Shown here piece by piece: positions 16,777 through 25,143 of a DNA stretch of 64,000 nt. The notes below the pieces were generated by a model. That model did not search any database and was not told the origin of the DNA. It saw nothing but the letters and a program-made list of their open reading frames with translations. The DNA lies in the NCBI RefSeq assembly GCF_000179615.1, contig NZ_AEDD01000013.1, positions 124,001-188,000 of the forward strand. The letters are read 5' to 3'. The DNA is from Paenibacillus curdlanolyticus YK9. Lineage in GTDB: Bacteria > Bacillota > Bacilli > Paenibacillales > Paenibacillaceae. Position 1 is the stretch's first letter. Each line of letters opens with the position of its first letter. The position numbers and the translations under genes were made by a program.

Positions 16777-17724
16777 ATGATGAACGAGCAATGGAGACAT
16801 TTGACCACGAAGTTACCGGAATGGCTGGACGATTGCCGCCAATACGCCAAGGACGGCGAAGCGGCCTCCTACATACCCGAGTTAGCGAAGGCGCCAGCCG
16901 ATGCGCTGGGCATCTCCATCCTTACGCCGGACGGCAGCATGATCGCAGGCGGAGACAGCGGCTTGCAGTTCACCATGCAAAGCATATCCAAAGTGTTCAC
17001 GCTGCTGCTGGCGCTCGTCGATCATGGCGAGGAGCATGTGTTCAGCAAAGTGGGGATGGAGCCGACAGGCGACGATTTCAACTCCATTCTCAAGCTGGAG
17101 CTCGTGGAGCCGGGCATCCCGTTCAATCCGCTGATTAATGCAGGCGCCATCGCGGTAACGTCGCTTATTAAAGGAAGCAGCGTCGCAGAACGTACGGAAC
17201 GCGTGCTGGCCTTCATCCGCTTGATGGCTGGCGATGACGCGATCGATTATAACGAAACGGTAAGCCGCTCCGAATCGGTTACCGCGCATCGCAACCGTTC
17301 GCTCGCTTACTTCTTGAAGGAAAACGGCGTGTTGGACGAGCAAACCTCCGTCGAAGAGGTGTTGAGTGTCTATTTCAATCATTGCGCGATTGAAGTAACC
17401 TGCGGCCATCTCGCCCGCATGGGCCTCATCCTCGCCTGCGGCGGCTTCGATCCGCTATCCGGACGCCAGCTAGTGCCGCGCCGCTACGTGCAGATCGCCA
17501 AGACGTTCATGCTCACCTGCGGCATGTACAACGCCTCCGGCGAATTCGCCATTCGGGCGGGCATTCCTGCAAAGAGCGGCGTCGCGGGCGGCATCCTTGC
17601 CGTCGTGCCCGGACAATACGGCATCGGCGTCGTCGGCCCTGCCCTCAATCGCAAAGGCAACAGCATCGCCGGCATCCGCCTGCTGGAGACGATGTCCGTC
17701 GAATGCGATTGGAGCATTTTTTAA
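16777..17724 (+). CDS. glsA: Glutaminase A
   Basis: A 315-residue cytoplasmic glutaminase that hydrolyses L-glutamine to glutamate and ammonia. It belongs to the serine-dependent beta-lactamase-like glutaminase family: the catalytic S-x-x-K is in FTMQSISKVFTLLLAL near residue 68, and other conserved motifs are EPGIPFNPLINAGAI, RNRSLAYFLKENG, TCGHLARMGLILACGG and AIRAGIPAKSGVAGGILAVV. The length matches the usual 305-330. The start is one of two consecutive ATGs. It is monocistronic, ending in a hairpin terminator 40 bp downstream. Confidence 0.97.
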   Translation: MMNEQWRHLTTKLPEWLDDCRQYAKDGEAASYIPELAKAPADALGISILTPDGSMIAGGDSGLQFTMQSISKVFTLLLALVDHGEEHVFSKVGMEPTGDDFNSILKLELVEPGIPFNPLINAGAIAVTSLIKGSSVAERTERVLAFIRLMAGDDAIDYNETVSRSESVTAHRNRSLAYFLKENGVLDEQTSVEEVLSVYFNHCAIEVTCGHLARMGLILACGGFDPLSGRQLVPRRYVQIAKTFMLTCGMYNASGEFAIRAGIPAKSGVAGGILAVVPGQYGIGVVGPALNRKGNSIAGIRLLETMSVECDWSIF

Positions 17725-17762
17725 GCAAAGCGTGTGGGGCGACGTTTATATATTAGAAAAAC

Positions 17763-17806
17763 AAATGGCCCATTCTGCTGATTGAATCAGCGGATTGGGC
17801 CATTTT
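17763..17806 (+). terminator. Terminator after glsA
   Basis: AAATGGCCCA pairs with TGGGCCATTT with a second inner pairing (CTGATT with AATCAG). A and T tracts on both sides allow bidirectional use between glsA and the convergent AT-rich operon. Confidence 0.8.
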
Positions 17807-17901
17807 GAAAATACAACGATCTGAGAAATAATTTTTTATCTATTATTATAGTTCAATGTTAAGGTTTGACTTCACTTCTTCATTCGACGGGTCTTCTGTT
17901 A

Positions 17902-18501
17902 CTATTGATCGAACTTTAGTAACAACGGATCAAAATCAGTTAGTTCCTCCACCTTAAGAAGTGTTAACTCATGATTGATTTTGTTTTTATATTTATGAAC
18001 ACTACGTTTTACCATCTTCTCTTGTTCATCAAACTCGACGGTTTCTACATCATTTTCATATGTAGCTTTCTTTGTAATCTTCATAATTCCTCTTTTTTGA
18101 TCACTCTTAACTCTTTCTGCAATTTCTGGGGAAAGGAATAAATGTGGGATAGGAGAAACATCAACTCCTAACTTATTTGGAATTACATTAAAATTACCCA
18201 TGTCATTACGATACTGATATACGTTTTCTCCATCCCAAATCTCATAATCTCCTTTATATGGCCCAGAAACTACATTCATTCTATACTCCCCAAGCTCATT
18301 AAACCAAACTTCAAAAGTTGAGGTTTGTAAATTACCATCTTCGGCTGCTGAGCGCTCTGAGAACACGATATGTTTATTTTGCAAACCCACATTTGCATTA
18401 TTAGCAGTTTGGTCCCCCTTCATGGCATACGTAACAGTCGCAACAGTACCAAGAGCAATAATGCCAACAACTAGAGATACAAAAAGAATAAATTTTCTCA
18501 T
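17902..18501 (-). CDS. Membrane-anchored hypothetical protein (LolA-like fold possible)
   Basis: A 199-residue protein with an N-terminal signal or anchor (FILFVSLVVGIIALGTVATV) and an extracytoplasmic domain of about 170 residues. Phrases such as VVSGPYKGDYEIWDGENVYQ and MKITKKATYENDVETVEF resemble the outer-membrane-lipoprotein-sorting (LolA/MucB-like) fold seen in Firmicute envelope proteins; this is a weak structural impression. It starts 21 bp after the upstream secreted-protein gene and follows GAGGAAG, so it is the third gene of a small AT-rich operon. Codon use is clearly lower in GC than in the flanking genes, suggesting transfer. Confidence 0.7.
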   Translation of the reverse strand: MRKFILFVSLVVGIIALGTVATVTYAMKGDQTANNANVGLQNKHIVFSERSAAEDGNLQTSTFEVWFNELGEYRMNVVSGPYKGDYEIWDGENVYQYRNDMGNFNVIPNKLGVDVSPIPHLFLSPEIAERVKSDQKRGIMKITKKATYENDVETVEFDEQEKMVKRSVHKYKNKINHELTLLKVEELTDFDPLLLKFDQ

Positions 18502-18522
18502 GTTTCTTCCTCACTCCTTAAC

Positions 18523-19077
18523 TTAACTAAAGTTTTTAAGATTTCGTCTAGGATAGTAATGACTAGATGGTGAACCGCCAGATGTATATAACTGTATATC
18601 AAAAGTCCCAACTATATAATTATTACCTAATGGAACAGTGACATTTGGATTAAACGTCTCATAGTAACTAGATGATCCTGCTGTTTGCTTTAAGTACTGA
18701 TATGCGTAACTATTGTACACTTGATTTGCAACGCTTAAATCACTCCCGCTCTTCATAATCTCTAATCTTTGCAGAGTCCATTCATCTCCGTTTTGATTAA
18801 AATATGTATAAGTAGCAGAGGCATGTTTAATATCCGCACTATTTGAACTAGAAATTTTATTCCAATAAATTTTTAATTCAAAATGGTCAGCATAGTGATC
18901 ACCACAAGTAGCTGAATTAGGGTCTGAACAATTATAAACATAAAGCGCCTGAGTATTGGTTTTGTAAGTTGTGTCATTAAAAGGATCTGTTGCGTGCGCG
19001 ATACTAAATGAAGCGATAAACAACATAAAAGACAGCATAATAATTACAATTTCCTTCTTGCGAGATAAGATATTCAT
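18523..19077 (-). CDS. Secreted hypothetical protein
   Basis: A 184-residue protein with a classic signal peptide (IVIIMLSFMLFIASFSIAHA, cleavage after AHA). The mature part is rich in Tyr, Ser and Asn, has two cysteines close together (YNCSDPNSATC) that could form a disulfide, and looks mostly beta-stranded. I do not recognise the family. The ATG follows AGAGGGG. It sits between the degenerate signal-peptidase-like lipoprotein upstream and a membrane-anchored protein downstream, all AT-rich and co-directional, so the three probably work together at the cell surface. Confidence 0.75.
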   Translation of the reverse strand: MNILSRKKEIVIIMLSFMLFIASFSIAHATDPFNDTTYKTNTQALYVYNCSDPNSATCGDHYADHFELKIYWNKISSSNSADIKHASATYTYFNQNGDEWTLQRLEIMKSGSDLSVANQVYNSYAYQYLKQTAGSSSYYETFNPNVTVPLGNNYIVGTFDIQLYTSGGSPSSHYYPRRNLKNFS

Positions 19078-19186
19078 AAATAACCCCTCTTTTTATATTG
19101 TGATAAAAACCAATCACTCCCTAAAGATTGATTTTTTATCCATAGCAATATTAACACATATTCACTTTAACAGTAAATTAATTTAT

Positions 19187-19840
19187 TTATTTCTTTAATC
19201 GCCCAACAACCTTACCTTTAATTAATTCTTGGTTAATTGCCCCAAAAATATTGCTTGATACAGAACGATGCAGCGCATCGCCTAATACGTAATAGCTGTT
19301 TTCTGGAATTTGAACTTCTTTTACATTTTGTGAAAAGTACTCATTAATAAATTTCCTCGTATCTTCGGTATCAACTAATCCTGACTTAGGATCTTTTAAG
19401 GAATCTAGTACTTCCTTTTTAGTTTCTCCCCAATACATGACATGCCCATAAAAAGTATCCAGCTTCTTGCCGTTGATATAATATTGACCGTTTTTTATCG
19501 AAAAACGTTCACCCGGAAGTGCAATAACTCGGGCAATTTCAAATTCCCGCGGCGTTGCTTTTATTTTACTAGAATCAAAACTAGGCACTTTATAATAAAC
19601 AACATCCCCCCGGGAAATCTTATGGGAACTGTAATAACCCCCGTCAATCACTAATTCCCCTTGATATTCGCCATGACTTCTCGACATCCAGTCATTCACT
19701 TCATTATTAAATATCCACTGATCATGATTTGTGTTTCTGATCATGTCCACTTTTTCATTTGTAACCGTATCTTTAATCGTTGCATCTGAACAAGATAATA
19801 AACACAATACAATCCCAACGTATAACATTAACATCCTCAT
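19187..19840 (-). CDS. Signal peptidase I-like lipoprotein lacking the catalytic dyad
   Basis: A 217-residue protein with a lipoprotein signal (YVGIVLCLLSC). The start at 19840 is supported by GGGAGG six bases upstream; an in-frame TTG ten codons earlier is less likely. The body keeps S26 signal-peptidase landmarks: ISRGDVVYYK, FEIARVIALPGERFSI, NGQYYINGKKL and a box-E-like GDALHRSVSSNIFG. Aligning by eye, the box B serine (SMxPT) is replaced by Tyr in GGYYSSHKISRGD, and the catalytic Lys before RVIALPG is Ala. It is therefore probably not a protease. Inactive homologues such as streptococcal SipA act as assembly chaperones for surface polymers, a possible parallel. First gene of the AT-rich operon. 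Confidence 0.75.
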   Translation of the reverse strand: MRMLMLYVGIVLCLLSCSDATIKDTVTNEKVDMIRNTNHDQWIFNNEVNDWMSRSHGEYQGELVIDGGYYSSHKISRGDVVYYKVPSFDSSKIKATPREFEIARVIALPGERFSIKNGQYYINGKKLDTFYGHVMYWGETKKEVLDSLKDPKSGLVDTEDTRKFINEYFSQNVKEVQIPENSYYVLGDALHRSVSSNIFGAINQELIKGKVVGRLKK

Positions 19841-20139
19841 AAAATACCTCCCATTTTTTGAATGAATCAAAAAAACGCTTCTCCTTCAAATAAGCTAATG
19901 AACCAAATAACATTAACAAATATCTCATGTCGAAATACCAAAAAAAATGACGAGCAATAAATTATTTTGTGGATGAGTTCCTCTCAAAACTACCGTCATA
20001 CGGTTGTATTACCTTAGCTACCTAATTTCGTTTAAATCCTAATTTTGGAATGCAATATATAAAACGGATTGTATTGCACATTTGTTGCATAGGAATTAAA
20101 AAAACGTCCAAGTATGTAAGTACTTGTGGTTCCTTAGTC

Positions 20140-21232
20140 TTTTTTAATTGACGAATTGTAATATGAAGTGCGACAGCTAAAAACAAAGAAGCCCATGAAT
20201 GGATTCGTGTAAAATGGAAGTTACCACACCACCATCTAACACAGGAGAACCCAACATGAGCTACTCCCATCTTAGCATAATCGAACGCGGACAACTAGAG
20301 ACATTGAATGAGCTTGGCTGGACGACTAGAGCGATTGGTCGAAAGCTTGGTCGCCATCACTCCACCATTGCGCAGGAGATCCAGCGCGGTTGTACCGAGA
20401 AGGGCTACGAAGCCGAGCCATCTCAACAGGCGTATCATGAGCGAAGAACCACTTGCGTGCCTTCCGGGAAATACTCTCCTGAGCTTGCAAAAGAACTGGG
20501 CCAGCAATTGAAGCAACCGTGGTCACCCGAGCAAATCGCGGAGAGACGAAGAGCGGAAGGAAAGTCGTTCGTATGCTTTAAGACGATCTACAGGTGGCTC
20601 TATACAGGACTCTTGGCAGATGGCAAGGCAACGGTTTTGCGGCATAAAGGCAAGCGTCAGAAACCGATGGAAACACGGGGACGCTTCCTTGTTGGCACTC
20701 CCATCACCCAGCGTCCCAGAGAGGTACGCAAGCGTTCGTCTGTTGGCCATTGGGAACTGGACACGGTGGTCTCCAGTCGAGGTAAAAGCCGCGCCTGCGC
20801 AGCGACCTTCATCGAACGGAAGACACGTCTGTAGGTAGCTGTCAAAATGCCTGATCGAACAGCTCATTCTATGGAAGTCGCTTTTGGTGTGGTAGCTAGC
20901 CAGTATCCTCAGGGGACCTTTCAAACGGTGACAACCGACCGTGGTAAAGAGTTTGCTTGTTACCTAAATATGGAGGCATTTCACAGTGTGAAGGTATACT
21001 TTGCGGATCCGTATTCCTCCTGGCAGCGCGGCTCCAACGAGAACGCAAACGGTCTCCTTCGGGAGTTCTTTCCCAAGGGTCACGACTTTGCAGAAGTCAC
21101 AGATGAACAACTCGCGGACGCGATCCGGTTAATTAATAACCGCCCCCGCAAATGCCTTAGCTGGAAATCCGCTCACGAAGCTTTCATGAACGAGGTGTCG
21201 CACTTAGCTTGACAATTCGTCAATTAAAAAAA
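20140..21232 (+). mobile_element. IS30-family insertion sequence (inactive)
   Basis: An element of about 1.09 kb bounded by inverted repeats. The outer 20 bases match (TTTTTTAATTGACGAATTGT on the left against the reverse complement at 21213-21232), and a further AAGTGCGACA matches about seven bases inward. One transposase gene fills the interior and its stop lies within the right repeat. The short target duplication typical of IS30 cannot be defined because the ends are A/T runs. It sits about 70 bp downstream of the cellulase-linked regulator gene. Confidence 0.85.
20256..21212 (+). pseudogene. IS30-family transposase interrupted by an in-frame stop
   Basis: The reading frame begins with an ATG after AGGAG and encodes an N-terminal helix-turn-helix (TTRAIGRKLGRHHSTIAQEI) and a DDE catalytic domain: HWELDTVVS, TTDRGKEF and NENANGLLREFFPKG supply the two Asp and the Glu. 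A TAG at 20832-20834 splits it between KTRL and VAVKMPD; the frame is unchanged on both sides, so this is a simple nonsense mutation, probably of a tyrosine codon. Without suppression the protein would lack the second half of the active site. Confidence 0.9.
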
Positions 21233-21304
21233 CGAGCGCACCATCCGGTCGTGAACCGAACAATTCGCTCGTCTTTCTATACGCTCACCGTCTATCGTCC
21301 CGCC

Positions 21305-22921
21305 TCACCGCTTATTCCGCTTCCGGAACTCCTGCGGGGTGAACCCTTCCTGCCGCTTGAACAGCTTGGAGAAATACGAGAAGTTGCGGTAGCCCGTAAT
21401 CTCCGCCACGTCGCTCACCTTCAAATCCGACTCGCTCAGCAGCCGCTTCGCCTGCTTCATCCGCTGGTCCATAATGTAATCGGACAGCGACAGCCCTGTC
21501 TCCTTCTTGAACAACCGCGACAGGTAGGCCGGGTTAAAATGCAAAAAGGCCGCGAGCTCCTCGCGCGTCAAATCCTGCGAAATATGCGTCTGTACATATT
21601 GCTCAATCAGCTCAACGACCGATGGGTCGCGCTCGCGGCGCTTCTCGACGGCCTGAATGGCGGCTTCGATCATTCGTTTAGTCCAAGTGCGCAGCTGCGA
21701 AAGCGATTTCGTTGCTTGGGCCATGTCTTCGTGCCTGCTCAACGAATCAAGCGAGGAATCCACGGAGATGCCGCTTTTGTGAAACGTCTGATAGACCATT
21801 GCGACAAAGTGATAATAAAACGCTTTCAAATGCTCCTTTGATAACGATTTCTGATTCTCATAAGCGGTGAATAATTCATCGAGCCTCCGCTGCAGCTCAT
21901 CTTTTTTCCCAGATTCGAACAGTACAGCAAGCTCCGATGGCCAGGAGAAAGGAAGCATGCCTTCCTGATCCTCATAATATTCGCCCTCAATGAAAATCGC
22001 ATCAGGCTTGTTTACATTGCGCCGTTCCATGTCCAGCAGCGTGGCGCAGCTCGCAGCGATTCGCGCGATGGACTCGGGCAGGCCGATATAGCAGGACACA
22101 TGGCTGTAAAAATAATGATTGCAATCCGCGATGAACCTTCTGCAGCGGTATTCCAGCTCCTTCAGCTGCCCATTCAGCTGCGCGGCTTCATAGATAATAA
22201 GGAAAATCGCGCCGCTCCTGCATTGGACCACAGTGCCCGGCCAATCCCGCAGCACCGTCTCGCGAGCGGAGTTCATCATCGCGTACTCCAAAATATGCTC
22301 ATCCTTGCTGCCGAACCTTCGCTTCCACCGATCGACGCTGATCAGCACCGAAATAAAGACGTCATTGGCCGAAAACTCGGGCTGAATCATCGACAGGTAC
22401 GCCGTATGCGGCTCCGTAGCGTACGATGGCCCGCTCGGCTCAATAAGATCGGTCCAGAATCGGTCGACCAGCACATGCTTTTGCGACTTCATCAAGTTCT
22501 CGTAACGTTCCGCCCGATTGTGCATCGACAGCTTCTGCCGGACATCCTCCAGCTTCGTAAGCGCTCTCAATACCGTTTCCTTTAAACGCTCGTGCCGGAT
22601 AGGCTTCAGCAAGTAATCGAAGCAGCCCATCTGGAGCGCCAGCTGTGCGTAATCGAACTTATCGTGGCCGGTTAGAAAAATCGTTTCCGTGGCAATGCCT
22701 TCATTTCTCATCCATCCTAGTAAATCCAGCCCGTTCTCTCCCGGCATCTCGATGTCGCATATCATCACGTCAACGGCATGCTGGGCGAGCAGTGCCTTCG
22801 CTTCTTCCGCATCCATTGCTGCTAACACCTGCGTGATTTGCAGAGAATGCCAATCAATCGTATCCACGACGCTTTTTAATGCGAACGCTTCATCATCGAC
22901 GACCAGAAGCTGATACACCAT
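21305..22921 (-). CDS. Orphan YesN-type response regulator (REC plus AraC HTH)
   Basis: A 538-residue regulator. The receiver domain has LLVVDDE and the phosphoacceptor in VDVMICDIEMPGENG; the AraC double helix-turn-helix is at the C-terminus (LTREELAAFLHFNPAYLSRLF, then LKVSDVAEITGYRNFSYFSK). The ATG at 22921, six bases after AAGGGG, is preferred over a longer frame. Unlike the other two YesN-type genes here it has no kinase neighbour. It lies 216 bp downstream of the GH5 cellulase on the same strand, so it may regulate the cellulase operon (inference), with a kinase encoded elsewhere. Confidence 0.93.
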   Translation of the reverse strand: MVYQLLVVDDEAFALKSVVDTIDWHSLQITQVLAAMDAEEAKALLAQHAVDVMICDIEMPGENGLDLLGWMRNEGIATETIFLTGHDKFDYAQLALQMGCFDYLLKPIRHERLKETVLRALTKLEDVRQKLSMHNRAERYENLMKSQKHVLVDRFWTDLIEPSGPSYATEPHTAYLSMIQPEFSANDVFISVLISVDRWKRRFGSKDEHILEYAMMNSARETVLRDWPGTVVQCRSGAIFLIIYEAAQLNGQLKELEYRCRRFIADCNHYFYSHVSCYIGLPESIARIAASCATLLDMERRNVNKPDAIFIEGEYYEDQEGMLPFSWPSELAVLFESGKKDELQRRLDELFTAYENQKSLSKEHLKAFYYHFVAMVYQTFHKSGISVDSSLDSLSRHEDMAQATKSLSQLRTWTKRMIEAAIQAVEKRRERDPSVVELIEQYVQTHISQDLTREELAAFLHFNPAYLSRLFKKETGLSLSDYIMDQRMKQAKRLLSESDLKVSDVAEITGYRNFSYFSKLFKRQEGFTPQEFRKRNKR

Positions 22922-23046
22922 CGATACCCCCTTCTCATCATGGATGTGAATAAGGAGATTGCCTGTGACTAGTAGCATGAAGCCGCTTACACTTTCAGTC
23001 TATCAAATTTCGGATTATCGTACAATAATTGCCTTCATTGATTAAC

Positions 23047-23090
23047 AACCGCACCGTGTCCCCCTTCAAAAAGGCGCATACGGTGCGGTT
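23047..23090 (-). terminator. Hairpin at the end of the cellulase operon
   Basis: An 11-bp perfect stem (AACCGCACCGT with ACGGTGCGGTT) lies 47 bp after the GH5 stop. The T-run is poor on both strands, so it may be a weak terminator or an mRNA 3' stabiliser. Confidence 0.55.
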
Positions 23091-23136
23091 GTTTGGCAAT
23101 CTGCTGCGTTAAACGTTCGTTAACCTCTTGGCGCGA

Positions 23137-25077
23137 TTACGGCTCCAAGCCCCACACGAGCGAGCCGCTCTGATACAGCGTCACTTTGCTCCAATCGGCA
23201 TAAGCCGTCTGCGCGCCATTGTACGAGTAGTCATTCGCTTCATTAAAGTTCGACCAGTCAGACTTCGCGATCCGAATTTGAATATCCCCGCTTTGGCCGC
23301 CTGCGGCAATCGAACCGGCTGCTGCGCTGAATGACAGTTCTACGTACGTATCTGCATTCGTTTTCGCCGGACTTACGGCAGCGAACGTCCCGCTCACATT
23401 GCTCGATCCGACCTGCGCATAGTCCGTCCACATGCTCAGCCCTGCGCTAGCGCTGTCCTTGGTCAAATAATACCGCAGCTTCAGCGTGCTTAGGCTAACC
23501 GCGCTTGTTCCCGTATTTTTGATGTTCAGCGTCGCGTTAATCATGTTGTCCGTCGCATTGGCATTGTTCACTTTGTATTGGACAATCAAACTGCCGGATG
23601 GCGTTGGCGGCGTGCTGCCGCTGGTCGGCGTTGCGCTTGCTTGCGCTGAGTTCGCGCTCTCGCCCGCGCTGTTCACTGCACTGACAACATAATAATAGGC
23701 CGTGCCATTCGTCAGTCCCGTATTCGTATAGGTCGTGCCTGTTACGCCCGTCGCAACCGTCGTATAAGGACCGCCGCTAGACGTGGCGCGCTTCACGTTG
23801 TAGCTCGCCGCGCTTGTCGATGCCGTCCAATTCAGTACAACTTGGGCATTGCCCGCCGTTGCTGCAAGCGTTGCAGGCGCTGCGGGTACCGTTGGCCCAG
23901 GCGGATTCGCCGTGCCGAGCGGCTTCATGATCCGGTCCAGCATCGCTTGCTTCGGCGAGTTCCAGGTGAGCCAATCATCCAACAGCAAGCCGCCTGTGTC
24001 CCCGCTGTTCGGATTTAACGACCAATAGGTCCAGTACAAATCGTTCGTTTTAATGTAATCGACCAGCTTGTTTTGCCAAACCCCTTCCGTCGTCGTCAGA
24101 TCGACGCCGCGGCCGCCGAACTCGCCGATCAAGATCGGCGCTATATTTTCTTTGCTGATATAGCCCCAATACGAATCCCATAACGCAGGCATATTATTCG
24201 GGAATGCCGGATCGCTGAACCATGTCTGAGTGGCAACGCCCGGACCATAATCATGCGGGGAATACACAAGGCGATTCGGCACATCCAGACGAACCGGATA
24301 ATTGCGTGCCCCCTTCAGATTGCCGCCCCACCAGTAATTGCTGCTTTCGCCTTGCACATTGGAGGAAACGCCCTCCACGAGGATGAGCCAATTCGGATTT
24401 GCCGCCAGAATCGCATTGCCTGCGCGTTCGGCCGCCAATCGCCAGTCCGTGGCAGCAACGCCTGTTCCCCAAGATGCCGTGCCATGTGGCTCATTGTGCA
24501 AATCCGCGCCGATAACGGTCGGATTATTCGCATAACGCTGCGCCAGCATGACCCAATCGTTGATCCACCGCTGCTCCGAGTATTGCGCCGTATACCATAG
24601 CTCCGATTGGCCGCCCGAATCCGGACGATGCCGATCGAGAATAATTTGAATGCCGCGCTCGCCTGCCGCCTGCACGACGCGGTCCATCAGCTGGATCGGC
24701 GTCAAGCCGAGCAAATCGGGATTCGTCGTCGTATTCAAGCTGGTCGGCATGCTGCCCGCGTCAAACATCTGGTTGCTGTAAGGCAGCCGAATCAGGTTGT
24801 AGCCATGCGCTTTGATTTGATCCATGACGCTGTTCAGCGAATAGGACCATAAGCCATGCGGCGAATAGTTGGCTGTCTCAAAGCCGAACCAGTTCAGTCC
24901 GTTAAAAATAGCCGGGTTGCCTCCGGCATCCACGATCCGGCTGCCGGAGGTGTGATAGTAGCCTAAAGCAGCTGCCTCTGTTTTGCGTGCCCCGACGATC
25001 GTAAGTAAAGAACAGGCAAGCGCCGCTGCCAGCAGCACCATGCTCCATCTTTTGAACGTTGCTGTCGCTGTCGTCAT
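23137..25077 (-). CDS. Secreted GH5 endoglucanase with FN3 and CBM3 modules
   Basis: A 646-residue secreted cellulase. A signal peptide (MVLLAAALACSLLTIVGA) is followed by a GH5 catalytic barrel at about residues 35-390. The acid/base Glu is in GADLHNEPHG and the nucleophile Glu in APILIGEFGG; IILDRHRPDSG and YSPHDYGPG are other GH5_1-like motifs. One FN3 module (about 400-490) and a C-terminal CBM3 (about 500-646, ending VWGLEP) follow; the CBM3 should bind crystalline cellulose. It cuts internal beta-1,4-glucan bonds outside the cell. It is the third cellulase gene of the operon, 66 bp after GH6. Confidence 0.93.
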   Translation of the reverse strand: MTTATATFKRWSMVLLAAALACSLLTIVGARKTEAAALGYYHTSGSRIVDAGGNPAIFNGLNWFGFETANYSPHGLWSYSLNSVMDQIKAHGYNLIRLPYSNQMFDAGSMPTSLNTTTNPDLLGLTPIQLMDRVVQAAGERGIQIILDRHRPDSGGQSELWYTAQYSEQRWINDWVMLAQRYANNPTVIGADLHNEPHGTASWGTGVAATDWRLAAERAGNAILAANPNWLILVEGVSSNVQGESSNYWWGGNLKGARNYPVRLDVPNRLVYSPHDYGPGVATQTWFSDPAFPNNMPALWDSYWGYISKENIAPILIGEFGGRGVDLTTTEGVWQNKLVDYIKTNDLYWTYWSLNPNSGDTGGLLLDDWLTWNSPKQAMLDRIMKPLGTANPPGPTVPAAPATLAATAGNAQVVLNWTASTSAASYNVKRATSSGGPYTTVATGVTGTTYTNTGLTNGTAYYYVVSAVNSAGESANSAQASATPTSGSTPPTPSGSLIVQYKVNNANATDNMINATLNIKNTGTSAVSLSTLKLRYYLTKDSASAGLSMWTDYAQVGSSNVSGTFAAVSPAKTNADTYVELSFSAAAGSIAAGGQSGDIQIRIAKSDWSNFNEANDYSYNGAQTAYADWSKVTLYQSGSLVWGLEP

Positions 25078-25143
25078 CTCAACTCATCTCCTTAAGCTTG
25101 ATACGCATCGAAGCGCCCCGAAAGGCGCTCCGATCTTGCGTGA

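Noticed and set aside
20022-20294. A 90-codon minus-strand open frame across the left end of the IS30 element
   Set aside because: It spans the inverted repeat and the transposase start and has no start signal.
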